Assembly: GCF_037975245.1 (NCBI RefSeq)
Contig: NC_092568.1
Coordinates: 17,007,001 to 17,071,000, forward strand
Origin: Apostichopus japonicus
Lineage: Eukaryota > Echinodermata > Holothuroidea > Aspidochirotida > Stichopodidae
DNA length: 64,000 nt
Direction of reading: 5' to 3'
Each line of letters starts with the position of its first letter. Within the stretch, counting starts at the first letter, position 1. Below the pieces are notes generated by a model. That model ran no database searches, had not been told where the DNA came from, and worked only from the letters and a program-made list of their open reading frames with translations. Shown here one piece after another: positions 12,836-21,963 of this stretch. Made by a program: the position numbers and the translations under genes.

Positions 12836-15800
12836 GTATATAACAGGAGTACCCTACTGGAGGGTGGAGAAATGGTATACTGTATTTTACTTTGTGTCTT
12901 TGCCTTTTCTGCATGGTGTCATCGTCTTAAAATTTCATTCCTTTGTTCTGCTTTCTACGAAATCTTTCTAGCTCTCAGAAGGAAGCATTGTGGTAAACAT
13001 TACTCTATACGAATCCATAGGAACAGATCAAGATATACAATATGTTGCCAGCCAAATTGAACACAAGGTAAACTCATCCCAAACAAGCCAGCTGTATTGT
13101 CCTATTGTTGTATTATATTCCATAATTATTGTTTGTCATTGAAAATATATTCCAGTTTTTGGGTTACACTGTAAGAAAAAGTATCTCCATGAATCTTTTT
13201 GGAACCTGCTGTTCGATATTTAGATTCGATATTAGATACTTCATTGTTCTGTACACGGCTGTGAAACAAAAAAAAGAGAACGTTTTAATTTTTTTTTAAG
13301 TATGAAATAGATTCAGTCTCTCATATCAATTTGGTCTACGCATGAGGAAATGATCAATGCAGACCTTTCACAGGCATATAAGCCAAAGGAATTTGCGGCC
13401 AAAAATTAAAGTTCCCTTTGAAAAAGTGACTTGAATAACAGATATTTTGCTTTGCTCTATGTTTGTATCTCTATTGTGTCCCTGATCCCTGTTGGCAAGT
13501 TTGTTTTGCAAGTGTTACTGGTCAAAATTCAAAGGGCTAGAGAATGGAGTGTAAAATTACCCAATGATCAAAGCTAGTCTTTATATTCAGTACAACAACT
13601 AGGAAAGTAGATTATAATACAAAAAAAATGAAGATACCTTTCAAGTATACACGTGAGTACCATAGCACATTTGTATGTATGTATGTATGTATGCGTGTAT
13701 GTATGCGTGTATGTATGCGTGTATGTATGTATGTATTTTAGATCCTCCTGCAAGCAGGAACTCGCGAAGAAGCCTCATTGCCTTATCAAAGTCGCAAGCT
13801 GACGGAAGTCAGTCTCTTACATTCATATTTAACGTCCATGATTATAAATTGTCAATTGTCAACAACTCTGTAACTGGACGACATACATTAATCTTGGAGT
13901 GACTCGAACTTGGGACCTTATGATTGGAAGGCACCGGCGTTAACCACTGAGCTAACACTCCATCACACATCATAATAAAATTACTTGGTAAAAATCATTT
14001 GTGCTTCTAACATTAACAATAATTCAAGCTTAATTTATCATTTTGTCCTCTGCTCTCAGGTCATGTCTGGATCTTTGCATATAGCCTTTGATGGGTTCTT
14101 GATACCAGCAAAGTCAGAGAGTTTCTCAGAAACGGTTGTCAAAATGCCTAACGATGATGGCGAGGTTTCAAGCATTGTTATTGTCTTCCTCTGTTTCGGG
14201 ATCATCTCTTTCCTTATTCTCGTGGTGATAATCATGGGACTTCGACTCTATTGCAGGGTAAGATTAATTCTTGTGAGCTTGTTTAAAGGCATTGAAGACT
14301 CGCCCCATAATGTGTGCAGCTATCTGAAAAAGTTAACTTTCTGTTGCTTGCAAGTGACGTTTTGTTCGTGTCGCTACAAAATGCAGACAGTAATGAAACA
14401 TGATACCTTAATTGTTATCTTTAGCTGGACCTGAGATGTCCATCGCTATATCGTTTGTATACTGTGCTGTGGGTATTGGCTGCAGCTGTATATACTGACT
14501 GTACACTAGTGTCTAATTACCGACGGTAGCAAGCTGTGTGTGTATTTTCTGGGATCGATGGTGGTGTTTAACACTTCTGTTACACCTCATTGGAAACTAG
14601 GTCAAATAACCGGCATTAGACGTTTCTTTTTGCGCGAGTCTTCACACCCTTTAAAGGAGTATTATAAAGTTGAAGTTATTATAAAGTTGAAGTGTTATTC
14701 AAGGAAGCATTTATGGAACAAAGGGGAAGATGTATGTTTCTTATCTGTGCATGCATTCTCTCTCTGTGAGAGCAAATATCACATTTCAAATTGGTATTTA
14801 ATGACATTGCAATTGTCTTTTTGTGATATATGTTGTGAAAATGCGGCTTTGTATATCATAACAGTTCCTTTTAAACAGGGCATAGGATTGGTCTAAAATT
14901 CCTGATTGTGTTAAAAAAAAAATTGTGAAAGTTTCTTAAATAAAGTGCCCCTCGTTTGGAATGGATTGTGATTTAAACTATGAGTGTGACTATTATTGTG
15001 AATGTGTTCGATATTGGCACTCTTATGACTAATGCTATCAATATCATTCAGTGAGTATGAATAGTACTGTGATACTATTGCTAGTATGACTGTTTCTGTG
15101 AATGTGACTTATGCTATGAGTATGACCAATACTGTGAATGTATTTAATATCACTATTATCAGTAATGCTATAAATATTATTAAGTGAGTATGAAAAGTAC
15201 TGTAATAACTGTTGCTAGTATGACTGTTTCTGTGAATGTGACTTATGCTATGAGTATTACCAATACTGTGAATGTGTTTAATACCAGTATTATCACAAAT
15301 GCTATCAATATCATTAAGTGAGTATGAATAGTACTTACTGTGATACTATTGCTAGTATAACTGTTTCTGTGAATGTGACTTATACTATGAGTATAGCCAA
15401 TCCTGTGAATTTATTTAATATCACTAATGCTATAAATATCATTAAATGAGTAAGAATAGTACTTACTATGATACTATTGCTAGTATGACTGTTTCTGTGA
15501 ATGCGAATAATTCTATGAGTATGGCCAATACTGTGAATGTCATGAAACTTTGAATCTGACTGAATTTTTTATAAATAAAAGTTACTCATAGACAGACCAA
15601 TTTGTCAGGACTGGATATTGCTATTAATGATATCATTTTGTGAGTGAATATAACTAGACAGATGCAGTCTAGCCATAAAAAACTAAACTTATATTCCTGA
15701 AATAGTTGAAAAGAAATTAGTCTTGTCAAACACCCTCCATACCACTTTGGCAATCAGCTGCATTGAGACTTGATAAAGCATGACTCCAAAAATGGAATTT

Positions 15801-16631
15801 TGAAGTACTTTGTTACTGCAGATAAAATCTATGCTAATAAACTTGATATCCTGGTATCCTGAACCCCTTCCTGTTTGTCTGGTTTTTTGAAATTGCATCT
15901 ATAAGACTAGCCGACCACTGCTGGAGGTTTGAACCTATGTTTATGTTGAGACACTTTCTGTATGATAGGTTATACCTTAATTTTTTAATTTTCAGAAAGC
16001 AAAGCCACAAACAAGAGGTTCATCACAGAGAAGGCGGCTCTTCAGGGTAAATTTTTTCTTCCCTGGATTTGAAGATGTTTGTTTATGACTTTAACCCCCA
16101 TTTCTCATATTTCTCTAAACATATTCAAATATCTAAAAAGACTAAAATGGAAAAGGTAATAGTCAGAAAGGAGGAAGAAAAGGCTTGCAGAGTGACATCA
16201 GATAGTGAAATCACATGAGCTACAATGTTTAACATGTTTGAAGGTAGTAGAGTATTGTTTTGTTATGTAAATGTTTGATTTGTTATGCGCATAATCTTGT
16301 CTTCTCTCTGTCAAGCTATTCATCATGGATTCGGTAGGTATTTTCTTTCTTTGGAATGTTTCTCAACATCTCCTCCTGTTATTGTTCCGTTGCACCGATT
16401 TATACTCATCATCACGATTATGAATATTATCAATTTATCATTATCGTTATCATTTTACAGTCGAGAGGGAGCGAATCATCAGAGGACATTCCTCCAACCG
16501 CCGTTTGGGATAATTCGAAGGCAGGTGAGACCCAGGAAGAGGCAGAAGAAAGCCCTGTGGTCTTTAACATCCCTCATTCGGTCATGACCTGTCCAGGGAG
16601 ACTGAGACAGAAGGGACTCGATGGAATCTGA
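587..16631 (+). CDS. EGF / VWC-like / SEA-like single-pass membrane protein, 5'-partial, 20 exons
   Basis: This is a predicted type I cell-surface protein; 632 residues are encoded in the window and the N-terminus is missing. Exons, by splice consensus and frame: 587-733, 1637-1876, 2546-2680, 2954-3079, 3930-4073, 5318-5381, 6267-6310, 7090-7153, 7361-7404, 7938-8007, 8519-8562, 8947-9016, 9552-9595, 9897-9903, 10583-10660, 12468-12531, 12972-13067, 14060-14257, 15996-16046, 16461-16631. All junctions keep one open frame. Order: five EGF-like modules (residues 1-263), four six-cysteine VWC-like modules (264-411), a SEA-like segment (about 412-525), a transmembrane helix (about 532-555) and a cytoplasmic tail to 632. 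EGF and VWC modules usually bind proteins or growth factors outside the cell, but the ligand is unknown. I do not recognise a named orthologue. The exon model is strong; the function is inference. Confidence 0.85.
1637..1876 (+). CDS. EGF-like exon 2 with Thr-rich repeat linker
   Basis: A 240-nt phase 1-1 exon. The first 40 residues are an EGF module ([12 protein letters not shown], then [12 protein letters not shown]). The rest is a mucin-like linker in which a 7-residue unit, PRTSTE(T/A), occurs three times, encoded by a 21-bp near-perfect tandem repeat at about 1770-1830. The Thr/Ser/Pro content suggests O-glycosylation and a stalk-like spacer. Repeat number could vary between alleles. Confidence 0.85.
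2546..2680 (+). CDS. EGF-like exon 3
   Basis: A 135-nt phase 1-1 exon with acceptor TTTCTTGTCAG and a strong GTAAGT donor. It has six cysteines in EGF order with the GYAGATC ending. There is no obvious calcium-binding D-x-D/N-E/Q signature at the start, so it is probably a non-calcium EGF. Confidence 0.85.
2954..3079 (+). CDS. EGF-like exon 4 (divergent)
   Basis: A 126-nt phase 1-1 exon with a long pyrimidine tract and CAG acceptor. Six cysteines are in place ([12 protein letters not shown], then CRC and a final C), but the usual G-aromatic-x-G turn before the last cysteine is replaced by LRADRF. One N-glycosylation sequon (NAT) is present. It is the least canonical of the five EGF modules. 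Confidence 0.8.
   Translation, partial: LPMYVLVDHVVQMPRATLTPHQSQDIAADVYGLTDFVLAIL
3930..4073 (+). CDS. EGF-like exon 5
   Basis: A 144-nt phase 1-1 exon with acceptor TTTCTGCAG and donor GTAAGC. It opens with a short Thr/Pro linker and then a standard six-cysteine EGF ([24 protein letters not shown]). It is the last EGF before the VWC-like modules. The following intron (4074-5317) shows nothing but AT-rich sequence. Confidence 0.85.
5318..6310 (+). CDS. VWC-like module 1, exons 5318-5381 and 6267-6310
   Basis: Two exons of 64 and 44 nt joined by a phase-2 intron encode a six-cysteine module with the spacing C-x16-C-x2-C-x1-C-x6-C-x4-C, plus an invariant Trp two residues before the fifth cysteine. 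This matches the first subdomain of von Willebrand factor type C domains; the second subdomain is missing. The first exon starts and the second ends in phase 1, so the pair is a self-contained duplicable cassette. The intron between them is filled by a minisatellite. Confidence 0.75.
5622..6260 (+). repeat. Intronic minisatellite, about 32-50 bp degenerate units
   Basis: About 640 bp made of variants of TTATTTTGTATGGTTATTAT followed by C-C/A-C-T-G-G-T-T-A. Units are imperfect and vary in length. The array runs right up to the splice acceptor of the exon at 6267, so the terminal pyrimidine-rich stretch used for splicing is itself a repeat unit. Confidence 0.85.
6567..6617. repeat. Two-tier inverted repeat (hairpin) in an intron
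   Basis: An inner stem pairs CTCGGTTAG (6580-6588) with CTAACCCGAG (6602-6611), with one bulge. An outer stem pairs CAGGG (6567-6571) with CCCTG (6613-6617). The surrounding DNA is AT-rich and has no other features. It could be the end of a foldback element or a repeat-family remnant. Confidence 0.6.
7090..7404 (+). CDS. VWC-like module 2, exons 7090-7153 and 7361-7404
   Basis: The second cassette has the same exon sizes (64 and 44 nt) and phases (1-2-1) as the first. Cysteine order is C, C-x2-C-x1-C, C, C, with the conserved Y-x-N/E-G before the second cysteine and G-G-W-x-C near the end. The short intron (207 nt) contrasts with the long one in module 1. Confidence 0.75.
7938..8562 (+). CDS. 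VWC-like module 3, exons 7938-8007 and 8519-8562
   Basis: The third cassette has exons of 70 and 44 nt, phases 1-2-1. It keeps six cysteines and the SGDWTC motif. The first exon is 6 nt longer than in modules 1 and 2 and equals that of module 4, suggesting modules 3 and 4 arose from one another. The intron contains a (TTTC)n tract near 8048 and a poly-G run near 8240. Confidence 0.75.
8947..9595 (+). CDS. VWC-like module 4, exons 8947-9016 and 9552-9595
   Basis: The fourth cassette has exons of 70 and 44 nt. All six cysteines and the Trp are retained. The N/S-G-D turn before the Trp is replaced by EKE. The donor after the second exon is GTGAGT, and the frame leaves it in phase 1 into the microexon. 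Confidence 0.75.
9897..9903 (+). CDS. 7-nt microexon
   Basis: The candidate exon ATGATTT sits between a good pyrimidine tract with CTACAG and a perfect GTAAGT donor. The exon before it (9552-9595) ends in phase 1 and the exon after it (10583-10660) needs phase 2, so an exon of length 1 modulo 3 is required; 7 nt fits exactly and gives Asp-Asp-Leu across the junctions. A second TTTAG-ATGATT sequence at about 9966 has no donor nearby. Transcript evidence would settle it. Confidence 0.6.
10583..13067 (+). CDS. SEA-like membrane-proximal segment, exons 10583-10660, 12468-12531, 12972-13067
   Basis: Three exons (78, 64 and 96 nt; phases 2-2-0-0) encode a cysteine-free segment running into the transmembrane exon. 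The stretch [20 protein letters not shown] resembles the central strand of SEA domains, which typically have G-S-V/I-V-V, followed by an amphipathic helix and a G-S-L-x-I strand in the next exon. SEA domains often sit just outside the membrane in mucin-like proteins and may self-cleave at G-S-x-x-x. Here GSIVV is the only candidate site. Assignment by pattern only. The intron 10661-12467 has no recognised feature. Confidence 0.55.
12639..12843. repeat. (TA)n microsatellite, about 200 bp
   Basis: Nearly pure TA dinucleotide with scattered TG interruptions inside the intron between exons 12468-12531 and 12972-13067. The long tyrosine/isoleucine reading frames across it are repeat artefacts. Confidence 0.95.
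13672..13736. repeat. (GTAT)n microsatellite, SINE tail
   Basis: Tandem GTAT with GCGT variants adjoining the minus-strand SINE. On the SINE strand it reads as (TACA)n at the 3' end, the usual place for a SINE tail repeat. Confidence 0.85.
13737..13961 (-). mobile_element. tRNA-derived SINE
   Basis: Read on the minus strand, 13961-13896 folds roughly like a tRNA: complementary ends (GGAGTG with CACTCC), an A-box-like TTAGCTCAGTGGTTAACGCC and a B-box-like AAGTTCGAGTC. The anticodon loop does not have 7 nt, so it is not a working tRNA. About 160 bp of unrelated body follows, then the (TACA)n tail. This is the layout of a tRNA-derived SINE transcribed by RNA polymerase III. It lies in the intron before the transmembrane exon. 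Confidence 0.7.
14060..14257 (+). CDS. Transmembrane exon
   Basis: A 198-nt phase 0-0 exon. It starts with the end of the SEA-like fold ([10 protein letters not shown]), passes through an acidic linker and then a hydrophobic helix of about 24 residues ([15 protein letters not shown] and on), and stops with RLYCR, a basic stop-transfer signal. The CAGG-GTAAGA donor keeps phase 0 into the tail exons. This gives an extracellular N-terminus. Confidence 0.8.
14967..15555. repeat. Tandem repeat, period about 135 bp, about 4 copies
   Basis: Copies begin at TATGAGTGTGAC or close variants near 14978, 15114, 15248, 15384 and 15513. Each holds the phrases ACTGTTTCTGTGAATGTGAC and ATATCATTAAGTGAGTATGA. 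It lies in the intron between the transmembrane exon and the first tail exon. No coding frame is maintained. Confidence 0.85.
15996..16631 (+). CDS. Cytoplasmic tail exons 15996-16046 and 16461-16631
   Basis: The first exon (51 nt, phase 0-0) is strongly basic (SSQRRRLFR). The last exon is acidic and Ser-rich ([23 protein letters not shown]) and ends at TGA 16629-16631 after [10 protein letters not shown]. Ser residues next to acidic runs would suit casein kinase 2. I see no ITAM, ITIM or kinase domain. A different acceptor choice would read an alternative basic frame, but phase agreement supports this one. Confidence 0.8.
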
Positions 16632-16690
16632 AGTCCATCGGAATATCCGGATGCTGCCAATCTGCAAACGCAGTAGGACAAAAACAAATA

Positions 16691-16696
16691 AATAAA
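16691..16696 (+). promoter_or_regulatory. Polyadenylation signal AATAAA
   Basis: AATAAA lies 60 nt after the stop codon of the membrane-protein gene, within AT-rich sequence. A second AATAAAAG occurs near 17501 and could serve a longer 3' UTR. Confidence 0.55.
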
Positions 16697-19600
16697 GAAT
16701 TTTAATTCTGAATAACTTTTCATGACTTTTCAATATATGGCCTCCTTGTTACCCATTTATGGAAGGGTCACAAGCTACTTAGTACCAAACAAGTTTTCAC
16801 TACAATGGAATAATTGCTGCTGATTTTGGACTTTCTTAACCTCACAAATGGACTTATTTCTGATTCATAAAATTACAATTGTTTGGTTCAGACGGACAGG
16901 GACAGATGTTCTACAGCTACCTCAGAAGCAATAAGAAAGAAAATTGTCCAAATACTGCAAAAATACGACTCAAACTTTTAAACTCTGATTGCAGGTTGTT
17001 CAAAAGGTAAATAGAAGCTTCAAACATCCTTTGTTTTTTTTTATTTTTTTTTTTTGGTAGGGCATTGTAAGGTTTCTTTTCAGCAGTGAATAATCCCGCC
17101 AACTGCTACAGTGGTGAGAAAGTTATGTAAGAAAAATGAAGGAATATTTGATCATTTTTAACAATTTCCTATCGGTTTCATCATCTGAGCAGATCTTCGT
17201 CAATCGTCTTCTTATATCACACTCTGACTCTTGTCTGACTATCATGCCAGAAGTTGTTGATTGTCATGGCAACTGAAATTATCATTACAGCATGTTTCTT
17301 TATAAATGTAGCCTTTTACATTAGTTAATATGTCTGTGGTAACAATTTCTGGTAGTGTTTATTAGAGAAGTATTTGGAAAAAAAAAGTTGCGAGGTACCC
17401 AACACAACGTCATGTCAGAGTTTGATGTGAAACTCAAGTTATGGACATTGCTCTGCTCTCTGTTGTGGCATTTTTTTAGTGTATTTCTGTAATAATTGTA
17501 ATAAAAGAGAAATTTATGAATAAATAACTAGAGTCAGAAATTATGAAATAGTCTTCTAGTTATTATATATATACTTTTTTTTTAACGTAAGTGCAATTTC
17601 TATGTTACATTTTTATGACTTATACTAAAAAAATATGATAGTATATAAAGAATTTGAAATGGCTAAACTCAGAGGTATTTTAATCATTAACTCAAAAGAA
17701 AGTTTAATTGTTGTTAATAAAGAGTCTTTTGATCAATATTAGTTGATATAATACAGTACAAAATATTGGCAAATTGATTTACCCATTATTTACAGTTATT
17801 TTTATTTTTTATGTTTTGTGAAAGTTTCTATTCCAGACAGTATCGAGAATGAAAACTTTTGAGAGTTTTGGAAGTTTTTAAGTGAGAAAACCATTTTCCA
17901 AGGTATTAAGTTGTAAGATTTTAAATGTAAGTTTTAATGATCATCTGTATCCTAACCAAATTTTAGCCAGCTAACATTGCTAGACGTTTGCCAGTTTTAT
18001 CCATCAAAATGATTTCAAACTTTTGAGGAGAAAACAAAATTACTGAGACTTTTGGAGGTTTTAGGGTAATAGTCCAAATAGAAAGTAAAATATTTATCCT
18101 TTGTGTCGTATTTTAACTTGTCTAACCTTTTTGTCTTTTTGGGGGGAGGGGGAGGGGGGCGATTAAAAGCGTAAAAAGACAACAATTCATATTTTGTCCA
18201 TTCCGTTTTTTGTGTTCAGCTATGACTTCACTACTGTTTCATTCCCTTAACATTGCAAATGTAAACTGAAAATATTTCAAACAAATGATTGTAAAGAATT
18301 AAGGACCAATGTTCGCCAGGATTGGACCGTTTTGGTCAAGTACAAATCTACCTCTGGACATATACTATTATTGCCAGATGTTTTTAGTTGACATGCAGTG
18401 GTTTTCATGCTCATTGTTTTACACCTTAGAAGCAATAAGACCTGGAAATTTATCACAGACTGTGAAGATATTGCTTCAGAGGTCTTGATTGTATATTCTA
18501 ACATAGAGGGTGCATCTTACTATTATGTACCTCTCTCTCTGTTTCTCTTTTGCCCTTTTCCTTTTCCTTCTTTTTTTTTATTTAAATTTTGTTTTGTATA
18601 AATTTGCAAATTTATACATGTTTCATGAGGTTGTTTAGCTAGGGATGAGTCCATTGTTTTAACTAATGTTCTGTAAATGTGAAGGCCTATTTTGTGTATC
18701 TCTGGATAGAGTTCTCATTGTTACATAGTCTCCAAACTTTAGTGTAGTTACTTCAGTTTTGTGGATTATATGTAATTTCGTTTAGTTATGTAAGAGCAAA
18801 GAAATGCAACAATTGTCTTTCACTGGCCAACAAACTGAGCTATAAATATATATGTGTGTGTGTACTATATATATAAATCTATATATATATATGCAACTTA
18901 CACTTATCCAGCGTCATACTTTCATTGTGTTACATTTTGTACTTTTATTAAGTAAGTATTGCTGACGAAGGTCCCAGGGGGACCGACAATTGTTATGTGA
19001 TGTTAGGGTGAAAGCATTCGTAGTAGATGACAATGAAATTGAAGAAATAAAATATATGTAAATACTAAATCGTCTGTTCTTACCCTCGCTTTTTTTTTCA
19101 TTGTCTTTCAAACATTATCTTAATTTTTAATTGATTAATTCGGTTCATTCAAAGTTTTACCATCAGCCGTTTACATAAATCGATGGCTATCAATGACATC
19201 AGTTCTACATGAAGGTGGCTGGTGGTGATGATTGGTATTCCCTTCTAGACTTTTCTTTCTATTCAGTCCCCTCCCGCATGAAAGAAGAAATCCTTGAAAC
19301 TTTAAAACGGTTCGTCGAACCCCGCCGAAGTCTCATGCATGTGTTTGTTGAGTAGGATCGCTAGTGCACTGGACGTTTATTAATCGGGCGCGTGGGTGTA
19401 AGCCCCTAGGAACCATTTCGACTACACAAAAAAAGAAGTAGTCTGTTAGTGCAACCTAAGGTGTAGACCTACTTATATACCTTATTTGTAGCCAAAGTAC
19501 GCCTAAGAAGAATTCACCATTTCACGTCTAAAAGGTTCATTTTTCTGACCCACCCCCCCCCCCGACTGAACCCGTACAAGGGAGTCGGCTTAATCGATCC

Positions 19601-21577
19601 TACACCCCTTCCATGATTAAAATACTGGATCTACACCTGGTAATCTGACTCCCTTCCGATTGCAGATGCATTGTCCTATATAGATTACGCTCGAAAAGAA
19701 GTGTTTTACCTAGATGTTGTTATGACCATTCAATTCTACACGACCTATGCATTACTTGTCATGTTAAAACTAGACCAATAACTACTGTATGACGACGTAC
19801 ACGTTAAATTCAAGCAGGAAACTTCATTTAGCGTCGCTATTCCTTCCCAAAATGAACATGGACAATCAATGACCCACTGACCGTAATCTTTCGAATCCTG
19901 TTCAAGCTATTTACGAGGTACCATTCTCTTGTAGAAAATTACTATGTGCTATATCTGGCAGTATTCTTGCCATCAATGACCATGGAAGTCGTGATCTACC
20001 TCCTTATTTCTTCTCACGCGAGAGGCATAGGGTTCGATCCTAGCAGAATCTTCTTCAGAGGCGAACTTTGGCGTAACCACCTTATTTGTAATGGGCGGAG
20101 GGTGGGTGGGTGGGGTTGGAGGCTAACATGATAAGTCGTCCAACGGAGTGGTCTAAGGGGGAGAGGTTCCACTTTCCTTTGAGAATTTGATTTAAAATGG
20201 AGGGGGCTTCGATGCAAAGTTTTGGTGCTATAGTTTGCAACATTTGAAACAATGATGATGGATTTTCGACTGTTCGACTGTTCGATGTTATATATTTAGG
20301 TACTGTAACTAGGAAGTTTTGCAATTTTTGTCTGTCAGGCAGGGGGTGATTTTATTATGGGTGATTTTGGCCCCCCCCCCACCCCAGCGTAGAATACGCT
20401 ATTGGCCCCTGCTGCTAGGATTGAAATGTCAGGCCCTCTAACTTTCATATGCCTACCTACCTAGACTTTCTGCAGTAGATTAGCAGTTTGTTAACAATCT
20501 TTTTATCCTCTCTTTTCTTCTCTTTAAATACGTAAAATATTTCCAATTTGTACCAACTACAGAAACGTTCTCCTGGTTGATGTACTTTAAATGTTATTAG
20601 TATTATTATTTGTAACTCTACCATGAATTACCTTAAACTTCTTCCAATGGAAAAGTCAATCTTATTTAGGAGCGTGTAGTATACACCACACTCGCTGTGG
20701 TTAGATATCACCGTAAGCTTTAACTGCTGTAGCTAGGACCGAAAACATCGCTTTAAGCCGTAATGACGCCAGACAGTGGGATGGAAGGGGGAGGGGGGTC
20801 GGTATTGGAGTCCTTGCTTACGTCCTTTTCAGTAATGGTAACAACATAATTGAGTTCCCTGTGAGTTAATCTTATATCTTGAATTGATACACAAAGGTAC
20901 AAAGCTTTACTACGAGAGACATGAGTCAAAGTCAGTCCGTTTGCAAATATTTTAATCATTTGTAAAAACAGATAACCTTCATTTCTTTGCCTATATTTAT
21001 CAACTTCGTCAGAGCTTGTAAGAGCCGACTACCAGATGTGTGTTAGAGCTTCGGTCACTACGGTATTGATGTCAATTGTTTCAATGACAAACTAGACAGG
21101 AACAAAACATAACCCAAAGAAGAAATGTAGAATAGATGTCAGAAACAAAACACAAACAAACAGTGATTAACCTTTCAACTTCAAACGATTAAAATCTATT
21201 CTATTTCAAGAGAATATCAACTGAACAATTGGCTCTTGAACCATATACATACAGGGGGTAGGAGCCGGGGGGGGGGGGGGCACTGGGGGCACATGCCCCC
21301 ACTTTTTTCCAAAATAGCAAATATTCCCTACTGACAAGTAAAATGTGCCCCTTTGATGAAGAACTGTCTTTTGGATATCTTAAGCCTTTGTTAATTTTAA
21401 ATAGAGTCACGTGCACCATAATAATATTGATAGCAAACTAATGTATCATATATTTAAGGGATATGGCCGGTGTGTATCGGTTAATAGCATAACGAGTGGT
21501 GGTTGTGAAATGAGAAAGTGCCCCTCTGATGTTGTGCCCCCCCCTCCCACTTTTTGGAAGCTTCCTACCCCCTGGAT
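16697..21577. other. Intergenic, repeat-rich, no gene found
   Basis: AT-rich DNA without a convincing exon. It holds a possible longer 3' UTR to about 17,520; a TG/TA microsatellite at 18,847-18,895; a motif TGACGAAGGTCCCAGGGGGA near 18,962 that looks like part of a dispersed repeat; a stretch of G and C runs (19,550, 20,370, 21,265); and paired GTGCCCC-rich blocks near 21,280 and 21,510 of the kind found in the hAT-type elements further right. Reading frames here are under 85 codons and have no coding signature. Confidence 0.6.
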
Positions 21578-21584
21578 ACATATA

Positions 21585-21654
<70 letters not shown>
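21578..21654. repeat. (TA)n microsatellite
   Basis: About 75 bp of TA dinucleotide between the poly-G/C block and the 37-bp repeat downstream of the lectin gene. Confidence 0.95.
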
Positions 21655-21656
<2 letters not shown>

Positions 21657-21734
21657 TGATCCGCCCTTCGGTCATGTTTTGCTGCCATATATATATATTT
21701 AATTATTGATGTCGAACAATCCGAGATTTGCCTC

Positions 21735-21948
21735 GTAGGACCATCCGAGAGTTATCCCGAGGGTTATCCCGATGTAACTATTCGAGAGATTTCCGGAGAC
21801 TTATCCCGTTATAACCATTCGAGAGGAAGTTCGAAGAGTTATCCCGTCAAAACCGACGGAGAGCTTTTTCTTAGTTCGAGAGTTATTCGCCCATAAGCAA
21901 TCGAGAGTTTAACGTAGGGTTATCCTTCGAACCACCTGAGAGGTGTCC
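21735..21948. repeat. Degenerate tandem repeat, period about 37 bp
   Basis: The word CGAGAG (or a one-base variant) recurs near 21746, 21783, 21820, 21857, 21902 and 21938, mostly 36-37 bp apart, each followed by GTTATCCCG-like sequence. The copies are diverged, so the array is old. It ends about 15 bp from the lectin stop codon and is therefore in or next to that gene's 3' UTR. Confidence 0.7.
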
Positions 21949-21963
21949 ATCATATCCAGTCAT

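Noticed and set aside
12631..12971. Tyr/Ile-rich frames over TA tracts here and at 21,411, 46,350, 47,694 and 56,209
   Set aside because: Pure dinucleotide repeat translation.
18955..19030. TGACGAAGGTCCC motif as a possible retroelement 3' end
   Set aside because: Only one copy in the window, with no reverse transcriptase or target duplication to support it.
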